A stretch of 64,000 nucleotides of DNA, from contig OZ037924.1 of the NCBI GenBank assembly GCA_964035575.1, positions 186,001 to 250,000 on the forward strand, read 5' to 3'. This DNA comes from Rhynchopus sp. YZ270_cl-10. Taxonomy: Eukaryota > Euglenozoa > Diplonemea > Diplonemida > Diplonemidae. The translations under genes were made by a program, and so were the position numbers. Below are positions 29,281 to 41,164 of this stretch, piece after piece. The notes under the pieces were generated by a model. The model had not been told where the DNA came from. It worked only from the letters and a program-made list of their open reading frames with translations, and searched no databases. Position 1 is the stretch's first letter, and every line of letters begins with the position of its first letter.

Positions 29281-29981
29281 CACGGCGTACGAAAGCGCTT
29301 GAAGCGTTTTTTTTTTTCGGGGGGAAAAAAAAAGCACTTTTCGCTTGATGAAAAAAAAAAAAGCGCTTTTTTTTTTTTTTGTGTGGGGTTTTTGGTAAGG
29401 CGTACCTGTTCTCATGATTTTTTTGATATTTTGGTTGGGGTCAGCCCCGCCGCCAGGATTTTTGAGTTTTGAAAAACTTCTGTTGGATGGTCCCAAAAAA
29501 AAACCCCCTGCAATCGTAGCCTCCGGCAGAGAGACGAATGTTACCCAAGCACAGTCAGAGTTCCTCCGAATCAGCGACATTCGCTCCTTCTCACTTCCTA
29601 CCGGGCTGTTATGCAGGAGGCATGTACATTGTACTCTTCCGTGGCCGGTGCAGGTGGCCGTCCACAAGCCGCAGTGGATGTCAGCCTTCTTATCAGTAAA
29701 CAGCGGTCATGGCACCCAAAGGTTCCTGGCGAAGCCACGGTACGCAACATTTCTAAAAAATGTTGCCATAAAATGGCACTGCGTTCGTAATTTTTGTCAG
29801 AAAAATGCCCACAGCGGGAAATCGGCGACTCGATAAATTTGGTTTGGGTCACTTGTAGTGTGGACTTAAACCCCCTTAACAAACCCCTTCAGGAAAAAAA
29901 AGCGCTTTTTCCTAAAAATTCAAGCGCCTTTTTTTTTGAAAATTTCTCAAAAAACTCCTCGAAGCGCTTTCGTACGCCGTG
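29281..29981. mobile_element. 701-bp non-autonomous DNA transposon
   Basis: Perfect 20-bp terminal inverted repeats (CACGGCGTACGAAAGCGCTT), flanked by GTAAAA on both sides (29275-29280, 29982-29987), a likely 6-bp target duplication. AAGCGCTTTTT-like motifs are scattered near both ends and may be subterminal transposase sites. The middle (29500-29880) is more GC-balanced but has no transposase. It is likely mobilised in trans. The family is not recognised. Confidence 0.75.
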
Positions 29982-30338
29982 GTAAAAGTTGATGGTGCAA
30001 AAAAAGCCTCTGGGAGACCCTGCAGGGTCATCGAACCCCCCGTTGGGGGGAAACCCATTTAGGGAGTTTCTGAAAAAGGAAAACTAAGCAGGCTACAAAA
30101 TGTGACGGCAAAAAAAAAAAAAGCAGGTGGGTGGCATCTTCTTCTTCTTCTTCTTCACTTTCCTCCCCTATTCAACAACCCTAGCATTTTTTTTTATTGG
30201 TTTTTGTGCTGCATCAGCAACATAACAAAGGGCAAAATGGGGGGTTTTTTCACCAAAACAGCCACTATTTAGACTTCATAGTATTTAACACTTTTTCGTC
30301 CCGACGAGACAAAAAAAAAAAAATCGATTTTTTTTTCT
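29982..30338. other. Intergenic, 3' flank of the PPR gene
   Basis: A-runs and a (CTT)n stretch near 30139-30156. No gene seen. Confidence 0.5.
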
Positions 30339-31529
30339 TCAAGCCCATGCAGTAGGCTGTACATCAACTGTTCTTGCATCACCAGGGAGGCTTTTGAGCA
30401 TGAGGACGGCGAGCTCTTCGGCTTTCTTTGAGTCGCCCACTTTGTTGTAGAGGCTGAGCAGCTCTCTGTAGACTTCTCGGTGGTCCACTCCGTCACGTCT
30501 GCTTTGCTCGATGGCGTGCTCTGCAAGGCTGATGCTGCGTGCGTCAATGGCAATCCCCCCACGACACTCCAGCTTGCAGGCACGAATGAAAATGCAATAC
30601 GTCACAAAATCCGGGCAAATCTCTATCGACCGCATCGTGCGATACACCAGCGCCACGGCGTTCATATCCAACGGTTTCAAATGCAGCCGCATCACCTGGT
30701 TGAACACTGTAGACGACGGCTTCAACCCATCCCCAATCGCTTCGTTAAGGACCAGCATTCCATTCGCCGCATCGCCACTCTTGACGCAGGCTTTCAACAA
30801 CGCAGCAAAGGTTTGGTCATTGTATTGTATACCTCTTTCGATCATGGTATTGAATATTTGACGTGCCGCTTTGTAGTTGTTGCACGCCATGATCCCCCAA
30901 TGGTATGACATTCTGTCGGGCTGCATCCCATGCTCCTTCATGGCTTCGAGGATGTTGACTGCGTGGGCCTGCTCGCCTCGCTTTGAAAACCCCATGAGCA
31001 GGTAGTTGTAGGCCTGTTTGGTGACCTGCCAGCCGTTTGTCTGCATCTCACGCACCACTATCTGGATGCCCTGAAGGTCGCCGCACATCGCGTGGCCCTT
31101 CATCAGCTCTTCATAGGGCTCCGCAGAGTGCACCATATCAAGCCGTTTCATCTCCTCCAGCAGCGTGCGCGCCTCAATGGTGCGTCCCCAGCGCGCGAGA
31201 AGGGTGATCGCCTGGGTGTATGTGAGAGGGCCAACATCGTATCCAGCCTCACGGAGGCGGGTTAATTCGCTTTTGAGCGCCTGGGCAAGCGCAGCAGAAC
31301 GTTGTTGCCCAACACGGACATGCTGAACCGTCCCTAACGTCCACCGCAAAAAATCTGCTACACTAGAATCCATTGTCCCATCCGGAAACTTCCTCGGACC
31401 CAAATCAAACGACGACGGGGAATACCCCCAGGTACTCCGACGGACCTGCACTCCCGCTGCACGGCTTACTTTTCCACGGCTGACCACAGACTTCATAATA
31501 GAAACGGTACGGCAGCTGAGCGGGTTCAT
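30339..31529 (-). CDS. Pentatricopeptide-repeat (PPR) protein, probably mitochondrial
   Basis: 396 residues from the ATG at 31527-31529 (MNPLSCRTVSIMKSVVSRGKVSRA). The N-terminus is rich in Arg, Ser and Val with few acidic residues, like a mitochondrial targeting peptide. From about residue 95 there are seven to eight PPR units of about 35 residues. Examples: TYTQAITLLARWGRTIEARTL, AYNYLLMGFSKRGEQAHAVNI, TFAALLKACVKSGDAANGML and VYRELLSLYNKVGDSKKAEE. PPR proteins bind organelle RNA in a sequence-specific manner and act in processing, editing or translation. One unit (YHWGIMACNNYKAARQIF) is shorter than standard. No C-terminal DYW, SMR or nuclease domain. The frame is open upstream to 31736, but that part has intergenic composition. 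Confidence 0.85.
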   Translation of the reverse strand: MNPLSCRTVSIMKSVVSRGKVSRAAGVQVRRSTWGYSPSSFDLGPRKFPDGTMDSSVADFLRWTLGTVQHVRVGQQRSAALAQALKSELTRLREAGYDVGPLTYTQAITLLARWGRTIEARTLLEEMKRLDMVHSAEPYEELMKGHAMCGDLQGIQIVVREMQTNGWQVTKQAYNYLLMGFSKRGEQAHAVNILEAMKEHGMQPDRMSYHWGIMACNNYKAARQIFNTMIERGIQYNDQTFAALLKACVKSGDAANGMLVLNEAIGDGLKPSSTVFNQVMRLHLKPLDMNAVALVYRTMRSIEICPDFVTYCIFIRACKLECRGGIAIDARSISLAEHAIEQSRRDGVDHREVYRELLSLYNKVGDSKKAEELAVLMLKSLPGDARTVDVQPTAWA

Positions 31530-32838
31530 TTTTTTTTGTTTTTTTGTACTAAATATTTGATACACCAAAACACAAAATACGAAGTACTGTGTAGGGGGGA
31601 GCGGCCTCCTCTTTGCCCTGTAGTGTTGGGAAGGTGTTGCAAGGAGAAGAGTGTTGAGTTGACAAACTGGGGGGAGAAAATAACACTTTGTTTTGTAGAT
31701 TGCAAGACATAAAAGATGAGAGGAAAATAGTGGCAACGAACGGGGTGGGGGTGATGGGGGATGGTGGGAGAGGGGAGGAGGAGGAGGAGAGAGGAGAATG
31801 ATAAGCAGTGTTGGTGGAGACTGTGCTTGCGCATGCGCCAGCTTTTATGGGAAAAAAGTTGGGCAAAGATATAGAGACACGGGCAAGCAACCTTTCTTTT
31901 TTGTGTTTTGTTTCACCTCAGCAAAGTAAGAGGAGAATGTAGGACCATAGTAACCTTAGATTCGGAGAAAGTCCCCTTGCGGTGTGGTTGTAGCAGAAAG
32001 TTTTTTTTTTTTTTTTTTAAACTAAGTCTTCACATAGTCTTTTTTCCACGAAAAAGAAAAACAACAACAACAAAAAAAAGACAAAAAAAAAGTTGAAAGT
32101 GCAAACGTTCACAAACATGCACACCTATCTATTAAAAAAGGAGAATTTCTTTTTTTTTCCCGTGTGTTTTTTTTGTTTTCTGTTTTTCCCGAAGTCTTTC
32201 CACACTCCGACTTTCTGCCACAACCACAACTACAAAAAAATCTTGAACAAGTGAATGCGCCAAAACAGGAATTACTGGTGTGATCACCCAAACGGATTCT
32301 CCGTGGTTCCCCCGTGGTTCTTCCGTGGGTTGTCCGTGGGTTCTCCGTACCCCCTGAATCACACCAATTACGAGATATTTTTTACTTTTTCCCCGAACAA
32401 CAGGAAAAATAAAACAACACTCACCCCTCCCTCTTTTGCAACCACCGTTCCCCCTATAATCTAGTAGACTGGGCCTGTTCTATGCGCCCCTCATTTGGGC
32501 TTTGTCTTGCCCTTTCACCCCCATATTCCCCCACCCGCCCCCCCTTTTTTTGTGCAAAAGAAAGTATGTGGATGGAAGTGTTGGAAAAGGAAAAGAAAGA
32601 GCGAGTTGGAAAGGAGAAACGATTTAAAAAAAAATTTTTTTTTTTGAAAGATGGATTTTGTGCCGCACTGTGCACACACAAAGCCAAACAAAAGATCATA
32701 AAAATATGTGTGTCTGCTGAAAAGAGGAATTTTGAACCAGGGAATGGATCTAGCATTTTCACAAAAGTGAATTAGTCTTCGCTTGAAAACGTTTCCCTCA
32801 TAAAGCCTGTCAACTACACAACGCAGGTCTAACCCTCA
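31530..32838. other. Gene-free stretch with tandem CCGTGGGTT repeats
   Basis: AT-rich, no gene recognised. A short tandem array of TCCGTGGTTC/TCCGTGGGTT-type units (about five) lies near 32292-32352. Confidence 0.5.
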
Positions 32839-32840
32839 TA

Positions 32841-33518
32841 CACCATGGACTCGTAATGACATTACGCGCGTCATGACGAGGTAATTACGAGTGCCTTGAC
32901 GAGGGCACCCCCTCGTAATTACGAGGGGGTGCCCTCGTCATGACGAGGTAATTACGAGGGCACCCCCTCGTAATTACCACGTCACGACGTCGTCATGACG
33001 TGGGCACCCACGACAAGGCGATTTTTGACCAATAAAAAAAAATTTTTTTTTCAAAAATCGGGCGTGGTAGGTCATAAAGTGGCCCAAAAAATCCAAAGAA
33101 AACCTCAGATTGACCAAATGGTGAAAAAAAATGTCAAGTCAAATTTCAGCCAAAATACGGTCATTAGACCCCCACAGATGCTTAAAAGTGCCAAATTTTG
33201 CTTTTAATGGCCTCAAATCGTCGAAATTAGCCCTATATAGGGGCCAAAAAAAAAAATTCGAGAGTCCCTTTCCCTGGGAGGCAATAGCCAGACAATGACC
33301 ACGGGAGCACCCCTCGTAATTACGAGGGGTGCCCTCGTAATTACGAGGGCACCCCTCGTTATGACGTCGTAATGCCGTCGTCGTAACGAGGGAAACCTCA
33401 CGTCATGACGTCGTCATTACGAGGGGGTGCCCGCGTCGTGACGACGTCATTGCGCGCGTAATTTCCCACGTAATTTCCCTCGTCCCTCGTCACGTAATGT
33501 CATTACGAGTCCATGGTG
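32841..33518. mobile_element. TA-flanked foldback element with palindromic CTCGTAATTACGAG arms
   Basis: 678 bp. Exact 26-bp ends CACCATGGACTCGTAATGAC... and their inverse at 33493-33518, flanked by TA on both sides. Each arm of about 150-200 bp is built from direct and inverted copies of CTCGTAATTACGAG and GTCATGACG, separated by GGGCACCCC/GGGGTGCCC. The middle (about 33015-33300) is AT-rich and unique. No coding capacity. TA flanks suggest Tc1/mariner-type mobilisation. The arms resemble foldback transposons. Confidence 0.8.
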
Positions 33519-33520
33519 TA

Positions 33521-33624
33521 CAGTTGGACAAGTAATATTGGCGACCAAAAAAGTCGCCAACTGCAAGAAAAACCCCTCCAAAATCCGTCAATATTATTTG
33601 GTCGCCAAGTTTCTTGTCCAACTG
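33521..33624. mobile_element. Small foldback element, 104 bp
   Basis: Inverted ends CAGTTGGACAAG, with a second inverted block TTGGCGACCAAA, lie two bases beyond the previous element. The two may have inserted into the same site or one next to the other. No coding sequence. Confidence 0.6.
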
Positions 33625-33696
33625 AATAATAGACACTCTTTCACGAGTGTTTGTTACTCCAAATGAAAAGAAGGAAAAATGACCCCAAAAAAAAAA

Positions 33697-33794
33697 GTTG
33701 ACTTGAAATACAAAGCCCGCTTGTGACAGTGTACCTTTGGTACATGACCGGCTGTACCGCAATCATGCTCCATCCATTTCGTGGTTCACATCTG
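33697..33794 (+). repeat. Dispersed hairpin repeat, family B (full copy)
   Basis: GTTGACTTGAAATACAAAGC, GTGTACC, GGTACATGACCGGCTGTACC and CCATTTCGTGGTTCACATCTG, preceded by a run of ten A's. Confidence 0.75.
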
Positions 33795-34109
33795 TAAACC
33801 ACGAAACGCCAACTAGAAAACGAAGAAGAAAAGAAACACACAGCTAACAACAAGAACAAACAAAAAAGAAAAAAAAATGAAACTATAGCAAAGACGAAGC
33901 TGATAAAATGTGTGGAAGCAACACAACCGCCCCCCCTTCTTGGGATTATCAAAAATCCCCCTTTTTTTCCCCCCACACCCTGAATTCCATCTCGGGAGTA
34001 ATGTGTTTTGTGTTCATTCACTTTTTTTCTTTTTTCAAACACTTTGTTTGAACACATAGTATGAGTGCAGACATAAGAGGACACTCCGCTACACCTTTTT
34101 CTTTTTTTT

Positions 34110-34235
34110 GGAAACTTGGTTGTATTAGTGTAGCCACCCTAGAGTGTGCTCCACTATTTTTTTTGATAAATTGTTTGGAGTAGTGTAGTTGCCCTCGGTT
34201 GTGTTGCCAACAGTTTTGTGCAAATCTCCACTTTC
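34110..34235 (+). repeat. Family A followed by family C repeat
   Basis: Family A at 34110-34157 (variant half GAGTGTGCTCCACTA), a T-run, then family C at 34163-34235 (GATAAATTGTTTGGAGTAG, TGTAGTTGCC, TGTTGCCAACAG, AATCTCCACTTTC). The two families share the pattern AGTGTAG...CTCCACT and may be related. Confidence 0.65.
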
Positions 34236-34558
34236 CTCCATTTTTATTTTATTTTATTTTTGCATTTCGCTTTTGGCAATAAATGGTAGTTGTCGATACA
34301 GGCACCTCCCAACTGATTCACAACGTTATCCTTTTGAAAGCACAAAGTACACTGGAACCAACAGAAGGTGTGAAACATAAAACCCTATCTGTCTTTGCCC
34401 CACCGTAAATATGAAAAACAGAAAACAAATGAAAAAAAAAAAAAAAAAAAAGAGAGCAAACATATTTTCTCAAACCTTGACCTGATTTCCTTCGCTGGGG
34501 GGGCCCAGGGTCTTCACGGGGTAACACTTCAATCACCTTCCCTGAAGGGCCACCTTAT

Positions 34559-34760
34559 TTTGTCGTGTCGACAATTACCCTGTCGACAGAGACGTTGCCC
34601 TCGATAAAACAAAAAAAAAAACAAAAAAACAAAAAAAAACAAAGAACGGAGGTTGATTAGCCATTGCAAAAGGGAGGAGGAAGGAAAAAAAAATCCCCCC
34701 TTTTTTTTTAGCGACAAAACAAACGAACCCGAAAGAGGACCCGAATAGGTTTCTTTGTCG

Positions 34761-34796
<36 letters not shown>

Positions 34797-35270
34797 CTTT
34801 TGTAAAAATAAAAATAAAAATACGTCGGTGTAGACGATTAGTCTACCCCTTTTTTTGAGTAGCTTTTTTTTGCGTTTCAAAAGAAGAAAAAAAAAACATA
34901 CGTGAAAGATGAACATTGCCTCAGGTGGCATAAAAACGCATTGAACACATTCAAAGAAAATGATATTGACCAAATGTGTGTCTGTGTAAGAGTTTGTCGT
35001 GGGTGTATTTTGTTTTTTGTTGTATCGACAATCACCCACAAGAGGTTCGGTGCTCAAATGGCTCCCAAAAAAAAAAAAAAAAAAACGTCATTGGTGATCC
35101 GGGAGGGGTCGATATTGACAGGTCGCTGACACAGGGACTTTATACACACCCCCCCTGATATTGACAGGTCACCGACAGGTCGTTGACCGACTTCCGAAAA
35201 AGCACCAATCATCTTTTAATTTTTGAAAATTTGGTTTAGTAGTGTAGGCACCCCCAAAGGATACGCTATA
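34559..35270 (+). repeat. Family H copies and a diverged family A copy
   Basis: Family H at 34559-34602 (GTCGACAATTACCCTGTCGAC) and 35018-35068 (ATCGACAATCACCCAC..GAGGTTCGGTGC). A diverged family A lies at 35225-35270. Between them GATATTGACAGGTC occurs twice near 35110 and 35156. Confidence 0.5.
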
Positions 35271-36476
35271 CAAAACTTTTTCTTTTCTTTTTTTTTTGCA
35301 TTATATTTAGCAGCTAGCATATCGGGTATCGCAAAATCTCAAATAATAGTAACAAAATTGAGGTTGATTAAATAATGAAGAACACACCAATCCGAGCGAC
35401 CCACGTATGATGCCAGCACCGGAGGAATGTACATCAATATAACAACTGTCGATGCTGTCAACTGTCGATGAACATATGCAACAACAGGACTCTGATGAAG
35501 TGAGTGAACAAAAAAAAAAAAAATGGAAAAAAAAAAAAGAAGAAAAAAAAAGTTCCGGAGAGGCATTTCCCGTAGAAATAAAGAAAAATAAAGGAACTTT
35601 TTAAAAAGTCAAATACCAGCATGACATGACAGCCATGACAGCCCAAAACTTCTAATCATGATATAAAAAAAATGCAACAAAAGTGGCGGAAGCTGCACAC
35701 TTCTTTCTTCAACAAAAATGTGGAGATCACACGAGAAAAAAAGCGAGGTGTCTACACGTTGTCAATTTATCAATTTATCAAAACAAAAAAACACTTGAAA
35801 GATAAATCCACCTAATTTTGACCGTATTTACCGGCCCCCCTCACACCGGCAAACTCAGGGTCAAAATCAGAATGGCAAAATGTGACACAGCTTTTCGATA
35901 AATCAATACATCACTATTTTCTCCAATCTGTTGCACACCCTTCCCTAAGTGTGCAACAGAGGCGGCAAGAGGAAGTATTGGTAGAACTTGAACACATGTC
36001 TCGATAACACACATACACCAGAAGAAGAAAGCTTGAAGAGAGATGAATTTGGCTCCCTTTGGGGGGTGCACATAAATCGCATCAAAAAAGGGGGAAAAGG
36101 GGGAGAAGAAAAAGTTTTTTTAAAGACGAACGTAACCCTCCTCATGCTTAGTCTGATTAGATTATTCTTTGGTTTATTCATCAGTCATGCTCATGCTTAG
36201 TCACCTTGAAGAAAAAACCCCTTTACGGGCGGAATGGGTATGTACCTAAAGTGGATATCTCGGACTTTTTTTCATCGATTTTTTTTTATATTGGAAATAT
36301 TGTTGTGCGAAATCTTTCCAACGTCAGTTTCGATTATATTTTTGACACTCCTGTACGCGCTGCACTTCGCGCAATCTTCACTTTGGTGATCCTACGCTTT
36401 TTTTGAATGCAAATCACTCGATCGAACCAGAAAGTCCACCCACAATAAAAAAATCAAATCAAATCAAAAAAAATCA

Positions 36477-36865
36477 AGATGACTGTGCCTCACGCACACT
36501 CATCCTAAAAAAGAAAATGCGTAACCAATCACACAGGGTGACTACCAACGGTTTCAATTTAAAAAAAAAAAACGCACAATTACAAAACGGAACAGAACAA
36601 TTACAACAAAAATACTAAAAGGGATGAGAGGAAAATAACTTGAAAGATGACACAAAACCCCTCTCGGGGAGAGGGGAAGGGGGAAAGAGAGAGGTAATGA
36701 CGTCTTACAAAGACAATGGTAATAAACACCCCGATGGGAAATTGTGGATCGTCTGGTGCAAAAAAGATTTCGCGGGTTTCAAATAGGAGCACTTTTTTTT
36801 GATAAATTGTTTGGAGTAGTGTAGTTGCCTCGGTTGTGTCGCCACAGGTTGTGCAATCTCCACCG
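36477..36865 (+). repeat. Family E hairpin and family C repeat
   Basis: Family E at 36477-36509 (AGATGACTGTGCCTCACGC...). Family C at 36801-36865, near consensus. The AT-rich DNA between has no gene. Confidence 0.6.
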
Positions 36866-37076
36866 TCATTCCTTTTTTTTTTTTTTTTTGCAATATTGCT
36901 AGCAGTAATGTATATAGGGGTGGTGGTGGTACAGTAAAGGGGGAAATATGTGGGAAACCCCCCTTTTTTGGTTTTTCGCGTGGTTGTGTGCAGGGTTTTA
37001 TATAGCCAGCACCCACCAAAACGGTGGTTTTGTGTGAGGCAGTCATTGTTTTTGTGTGTGTAAAACTAGTGTCCTA

Positions 37077-37611
37077 CTGGGGGGGGGCTAATAAAGTATA
37101 CGGTGCTAATAAAGTATACGGGGGTAATAAAGTATACGGTGCGGAAACCCATTTTGAGCGTGGAAATCTGTGAAATAAAGTATACGGTTTTTGTGTACAT
37201 TTTTCTTACTAAAATTTTTTTACAGCATTTTTTGCACAAAAAATCGAAAAATTTTTTTTTTGATTTCGGTGGTCCGGATTCTGTGCGTGCTGTGATGGGG
37301 TCACTTTGCGCTGAGAAATGAGTATTTTTGACCTAAAACGCGTGTATCAGTTTTTACACGATTGGTGCTGATAGGGTTCAGATTTGTGAAAATTTAAGTC
37401 ACCAAAAAATTGTTCATTTTTCCACATTGACCCCACCACTGGCTGGGATTGGCCCAAAAATGTCAATGGTGGTGTTTTCGCGAGGTTTCGGCCACTAGAA
37501 GCCCCAAAATAACAGTGATTTTTTTTTTTTTTTCCCTTTTCGTTTTTTGGCCATTTAAGCAGTAATTCCCGCCGAATAAAGTATACGTATACTTTAATAG
37601 CTCCCCCCCAG
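37077..37611. mobile_element. TA-flanked MITE with AATAAAGTATACGG repeats
   Basis: 535 bp with ends CTGGGGGGG..GCTAATAAAGTATACG inverted at the right (TATACTTTAATAGCTCCCCC), flanked by TA on both sides. The left end has three direct copies of TAATAAAGTATACGG and a fourth lies further in. No transposase. Confidence 0.7.
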
Positions 37612-38291
37612 TATCCAGGAATCCAGATTTCAAGATCGGGGTCAGCTTGTTTTTTCGCCCAAAAATTCAGCACTGCTGACAAAGGAAGACATTGGGAGCT
37701 GTATTTTTTTTTTGCGGAGCAAAAAAAATAAGATAAAATGGCGCCGCAGGCGAAAAAAATTCATGGTACGGTGTAAAAATCTAGCTTTTTACACCACGAG
37801 TCACTCAAAGAACCCCTTTTTGCGGAATACCGACTCGTTTTTTAGGATTCTTGACGACCGTGCTCTTCATGGTGGGGTCGCGTTGCTCTGGAGTCCCTTC
37901 GGGACCCCTCTTAGAGCCCTGTAAGGTAAGGTAAAAATTGCAAAAAATCCCGAAATTCTATAGTTTTTTTTTTTTTTTTCCGGTTTTTTGTGGGATTTGG
38001 TCCCACATACAGATACCTATATACATCACTGATTGCTAGGTTAGCGTAGTTGCCTCGTGTGTTGCCACATCAGTACAATCTTCACTTTCCTTTTCTTGTC
38101 GCAACAACAACAACAACAACAAAATTTCACCACATCAAAAAAAATAAACAAAAACTTGAAAGATGAATCTGCCTCGCAAAGAGCACGATATAATATTTTA
38201 TCAAAAAAAGGACGTAGCTCTAAAGAGAGAAAAAGAGAGAACTGTTGTATCGGTCTGAGTCTCACTTCAGTCACCTTATAACATTTTTTTT
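37612..38291. other. Gene-free stretch with a family C repeat
   Basis: Contains a perfect hairpin near 37769-37795 (GGTGTAAAAA...TTTTTACACC), a (CAA)n run at 38103-38121 and a family C copy at 38031-38090. No gene. Confidence 0.5.
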
Positions 38292-38377
38292 ATGGTGTGG
38301 CTGAACCCAAAAAAAAGGGTATTATTTAGCAGTTTGTTAGCATTTTTTGTGAAATTTGCTAGTTTCAGCCACACCAT
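38292..38377. mobile_element. Small foldback element, 86 bp
   Basis: Exact inverted ends ATGGTGTGGCTGAA / TTCAGCCACACCAT with an AT-rich interior containing TTAGCAGTTTGTTAGC. Flanks are T-rich, so no target duplication can be defined. Confidence 0.6.
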
Positions 38378-38486
38378 TTTAATAAAAAAACAACTCAAAG
38401 TGAGGCTTTGATGACGTCAGTGCCTCTGGGACACAGACACTGGCACTGAGTCAAATGTGAACTTCAAAAAAGAAAAAAAGGTTTCA

Positions 38487-38522
38487 AAGATGAACCTAAG
38501 CCTCACGAGCTTAGTTGCCTCA
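38487..38522 (+). repeat. Dispersed hairpin repeat, family D
   Basis: AAGATGAACCTAAGCCTCAC followed by GAGCTTAGTTGCC. The CTAAGC...GCTTAG stem is exact. Confidence 0.65.
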
Positions 38523-38836
38523 GGAAGCAAAATTATTACGCGTCCACTCGACGTTTGGATAAAAAGAAAACTAGAGATGAAAGGGGGTTTTGGGGGGAAG
38601 AGTTTAATTCTTGAACGCATCCCCACACTCAGTCACACAGCATGCTCCACTTTCCCCTTTTTTTTGATGCGAAATATCAAAAAAAACAAAAAAACAATTC
38701 ACTACCCACCAAAGAGTATGGCAAAAAAAAAAAAAAACTCCCCGTTTAAAATTAGTCCACAGGAATTACCCATAAAAGGACTTTTTCTCCCAACGCTTGA
38801 TGCACGATAGTCGAGGCAAGAGAGAGCAGGGTGGGG

Positions 38837-38968
38837 ACACAACATCTCTCTTGGCGTCCCATGATGTACCTACAGTGGGCCTCACCCTCTCTTAGGGGTT
38901 TACATGGACGTCCTTACAAAAAAGTTGAAAATACAAAGCCCTCTCTCTCTCGTATGACGGTGTACCAA
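38837..38968 (+). repeat. Family F repeat then partial family B repeat
   Basis: Second copy of family F (see 10012-10084) at 38837-38921, followed at once by a family B start (38925-38968). Confidence 0.6.
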
Positions 38969-40075
38969 AAGCTTATAAATATCCTATAAAAGTACTGTCA
39001 TAAAATGGTCCGCAGTTGGGGGCAGCTGTACTCCTTACAGCCAAGACACCAAAGGAGTGGTTTGTTAATAAAAAGGAAAAAGTATGTAACATGCCTTATA
39101 GAGTAGGAGAGCAAGAGCGAGAGAGAGGGAGAAAAGCTTCTAAGGAGGGTCACCAGCTGTATTGTATTTCTGATGCCAAAATACATCGGAAATGTACAAA
39201 GCCATCAGTATTGCCCCTACCACTCCCCAAAACCCCGTGTTTCCCAGGGAGCCTCTTGCATCCCATAATCAAAAGGAACCCACAAAGAGAAAAAGTTGGC
39301 TAGAGATGGCCCTAAGCCGTGTGCTTGGTCATCTTAAAAAGGTCTCTTTGTGCACATTACATCACTGTACAATGGTCCACTCTGAGGACCTGTCACTGTT
39401 TTTCAACACTGCTTTCAAAGCATATCCTGGGGAGGGTGAAAAAATAGGCTGGGTTGCTGAACACATCTTTATTGTGTGAGTTAAGCATACGTTACGCAAG
39501 GTGGGATTTCACCGTAACCATGTACTTAGTAAAAAACCCCCCCGTTCGTCTCTAGTTGGTACACTACCCACGGCAGACGCTCAGATTTTTAAAAAAAAGG
39601 GATACGTTCGGTGGTGAGGTTTGGGGGAGAGGGGGAGCTAGGCATAAAAATCGGGGGAAAAAAATGCAGAAACCTGCCAAACGCAAAACCCAGTATTTGG
39701 TGTGTATGTTTCTTTGTTTTATAGGATTCACAACAGCTACAGGGCACAGGCCAAACAATGGGGGGGTGTGTGTCCTCACTCAATACATGCCACATTTATC
39801 ATTCTAAAAAATGAATCAGTATTACGTTGTAGGGGAGGGATATGGTGCACCTGCATTTGCACATGTGGCATCTGAAAACAACGAACTGAGTCAAAGCAGT
39901 CGAAGGGACTTGAATGGGATTGAATATTTTTTTATGTTTTTTGCTTTGCGCTCTTGTTTTTTTTTGTTATGTCCGCCGAAGGACCCGCTTGAGGAATCTA
40001 GGATCTGTACTCAATATTGGCCGAAGCCTTTTGTACAACGGAAGGTGTAGATGTCCTGAACTCCCCCCCTTTTTT
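38969..40075. other. Gene-free stretch
   Basis: AT-rich with a diverged family D copy at 39304-39335 (CCCTAAGCCGTGTGCTTGG). The open frames are short and carry no domain. Confidence 0.45.
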
Positions 40076-40258
40076 TGATAAATTGGGTAGTTGCCTCGGT
40101 TGTGTTGCCAACAGTTGTGCAATCTCCACTTTCTTTTTGAAAAATTTGGGGGGGTTTTTTTTTTTTTGTATTGGTGTACCCCAGGGATGCACCCCACTAC
40201 TTTTTCTTTTGAAAACTTGGTTGTATTAGTGTAGACACCCGAGGATGAACTCCACTAT
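40076..40258 (+). repeat. Family C repeat and family A copies
   Basis: Family C at 40076-40133, a diverged family A-like segment at 40168-40200, and a consensus family A copy at 40211-40258, each separated by T-runs. Confidence 0.65.
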
Positions 40259-41164
40259 ACTTTTTTGGTTTTCAGTCAACGGGACAGAAGGTTTTGACAC
40301 GGTGTTCAATAATAACTCGAAGGAGAGAAGAGAAGGAGGGGGTTGATAATGCACGGGGAAAACAATTGAAATGCGGGTAACACAATGGCCGCGCATGCGG
40401 GGGTGAAGGGTGTTTTTTTTTTTTTTTTTTTTTTTTTGGTGTTTCTAAAATAAAAATAAAAATGGAAGTTGAAAAACGAAAAGGGTTGTTTTGACATCAG
40501 CTTTTTTTTAGAAGAATTGTAAAGAGTGTACTATTTTTGTCCTTGCAAAAAATCCCCACTTTCAAAAAAAAAAGATTTTTTTTTTCTTGAACAACATTTT
40601 TCTTTTGTCGCGAAGGGGGGGGTTGGAGGAGGGGGTATTTTCAGACCCTCGTAAAAAGAAAACCAAATAACAAAGGAAACACGAAGTCAAAATCGGGGGG
40701 GAGGGGGGGGGTGAACATATAAACTCGGCACACCCACAAGCGTGAGTATTTTTTTTTTTTTTTCCTTTCTTCTTTTCTTCTGGCAATACCAACATAATCA
40801 TGCCATGTAAACACGGGTTCAGTACAAACAAAATAGTTTCATTATTTTCTGCTTTTTTTTACAATTCTTTTCAGGGCCGGAGAAAGAATTTGGGGTTTTG
40901 AAAAACAAAAAAAATCCGGTCTGACCAGGGTATACATCAAATAAACAACCATAAACCCATTTTTTCGCCCTCCAGCCCTGTTCATTTATTTCGTTCATAA
41001 AACACGATAGTCGTCTATTTTTCTTGAGACCTATTTTACCCTTCTTCCTGATTTGATTGTATAATGTATTGACATCTTTTGCGGCACACCACTTTTTTTT
41101 CATTTTTCGCAGTGTCGAATCCATCAACACCAAGGTACACACAACAGTGAAAAAAAAAAAAAAT

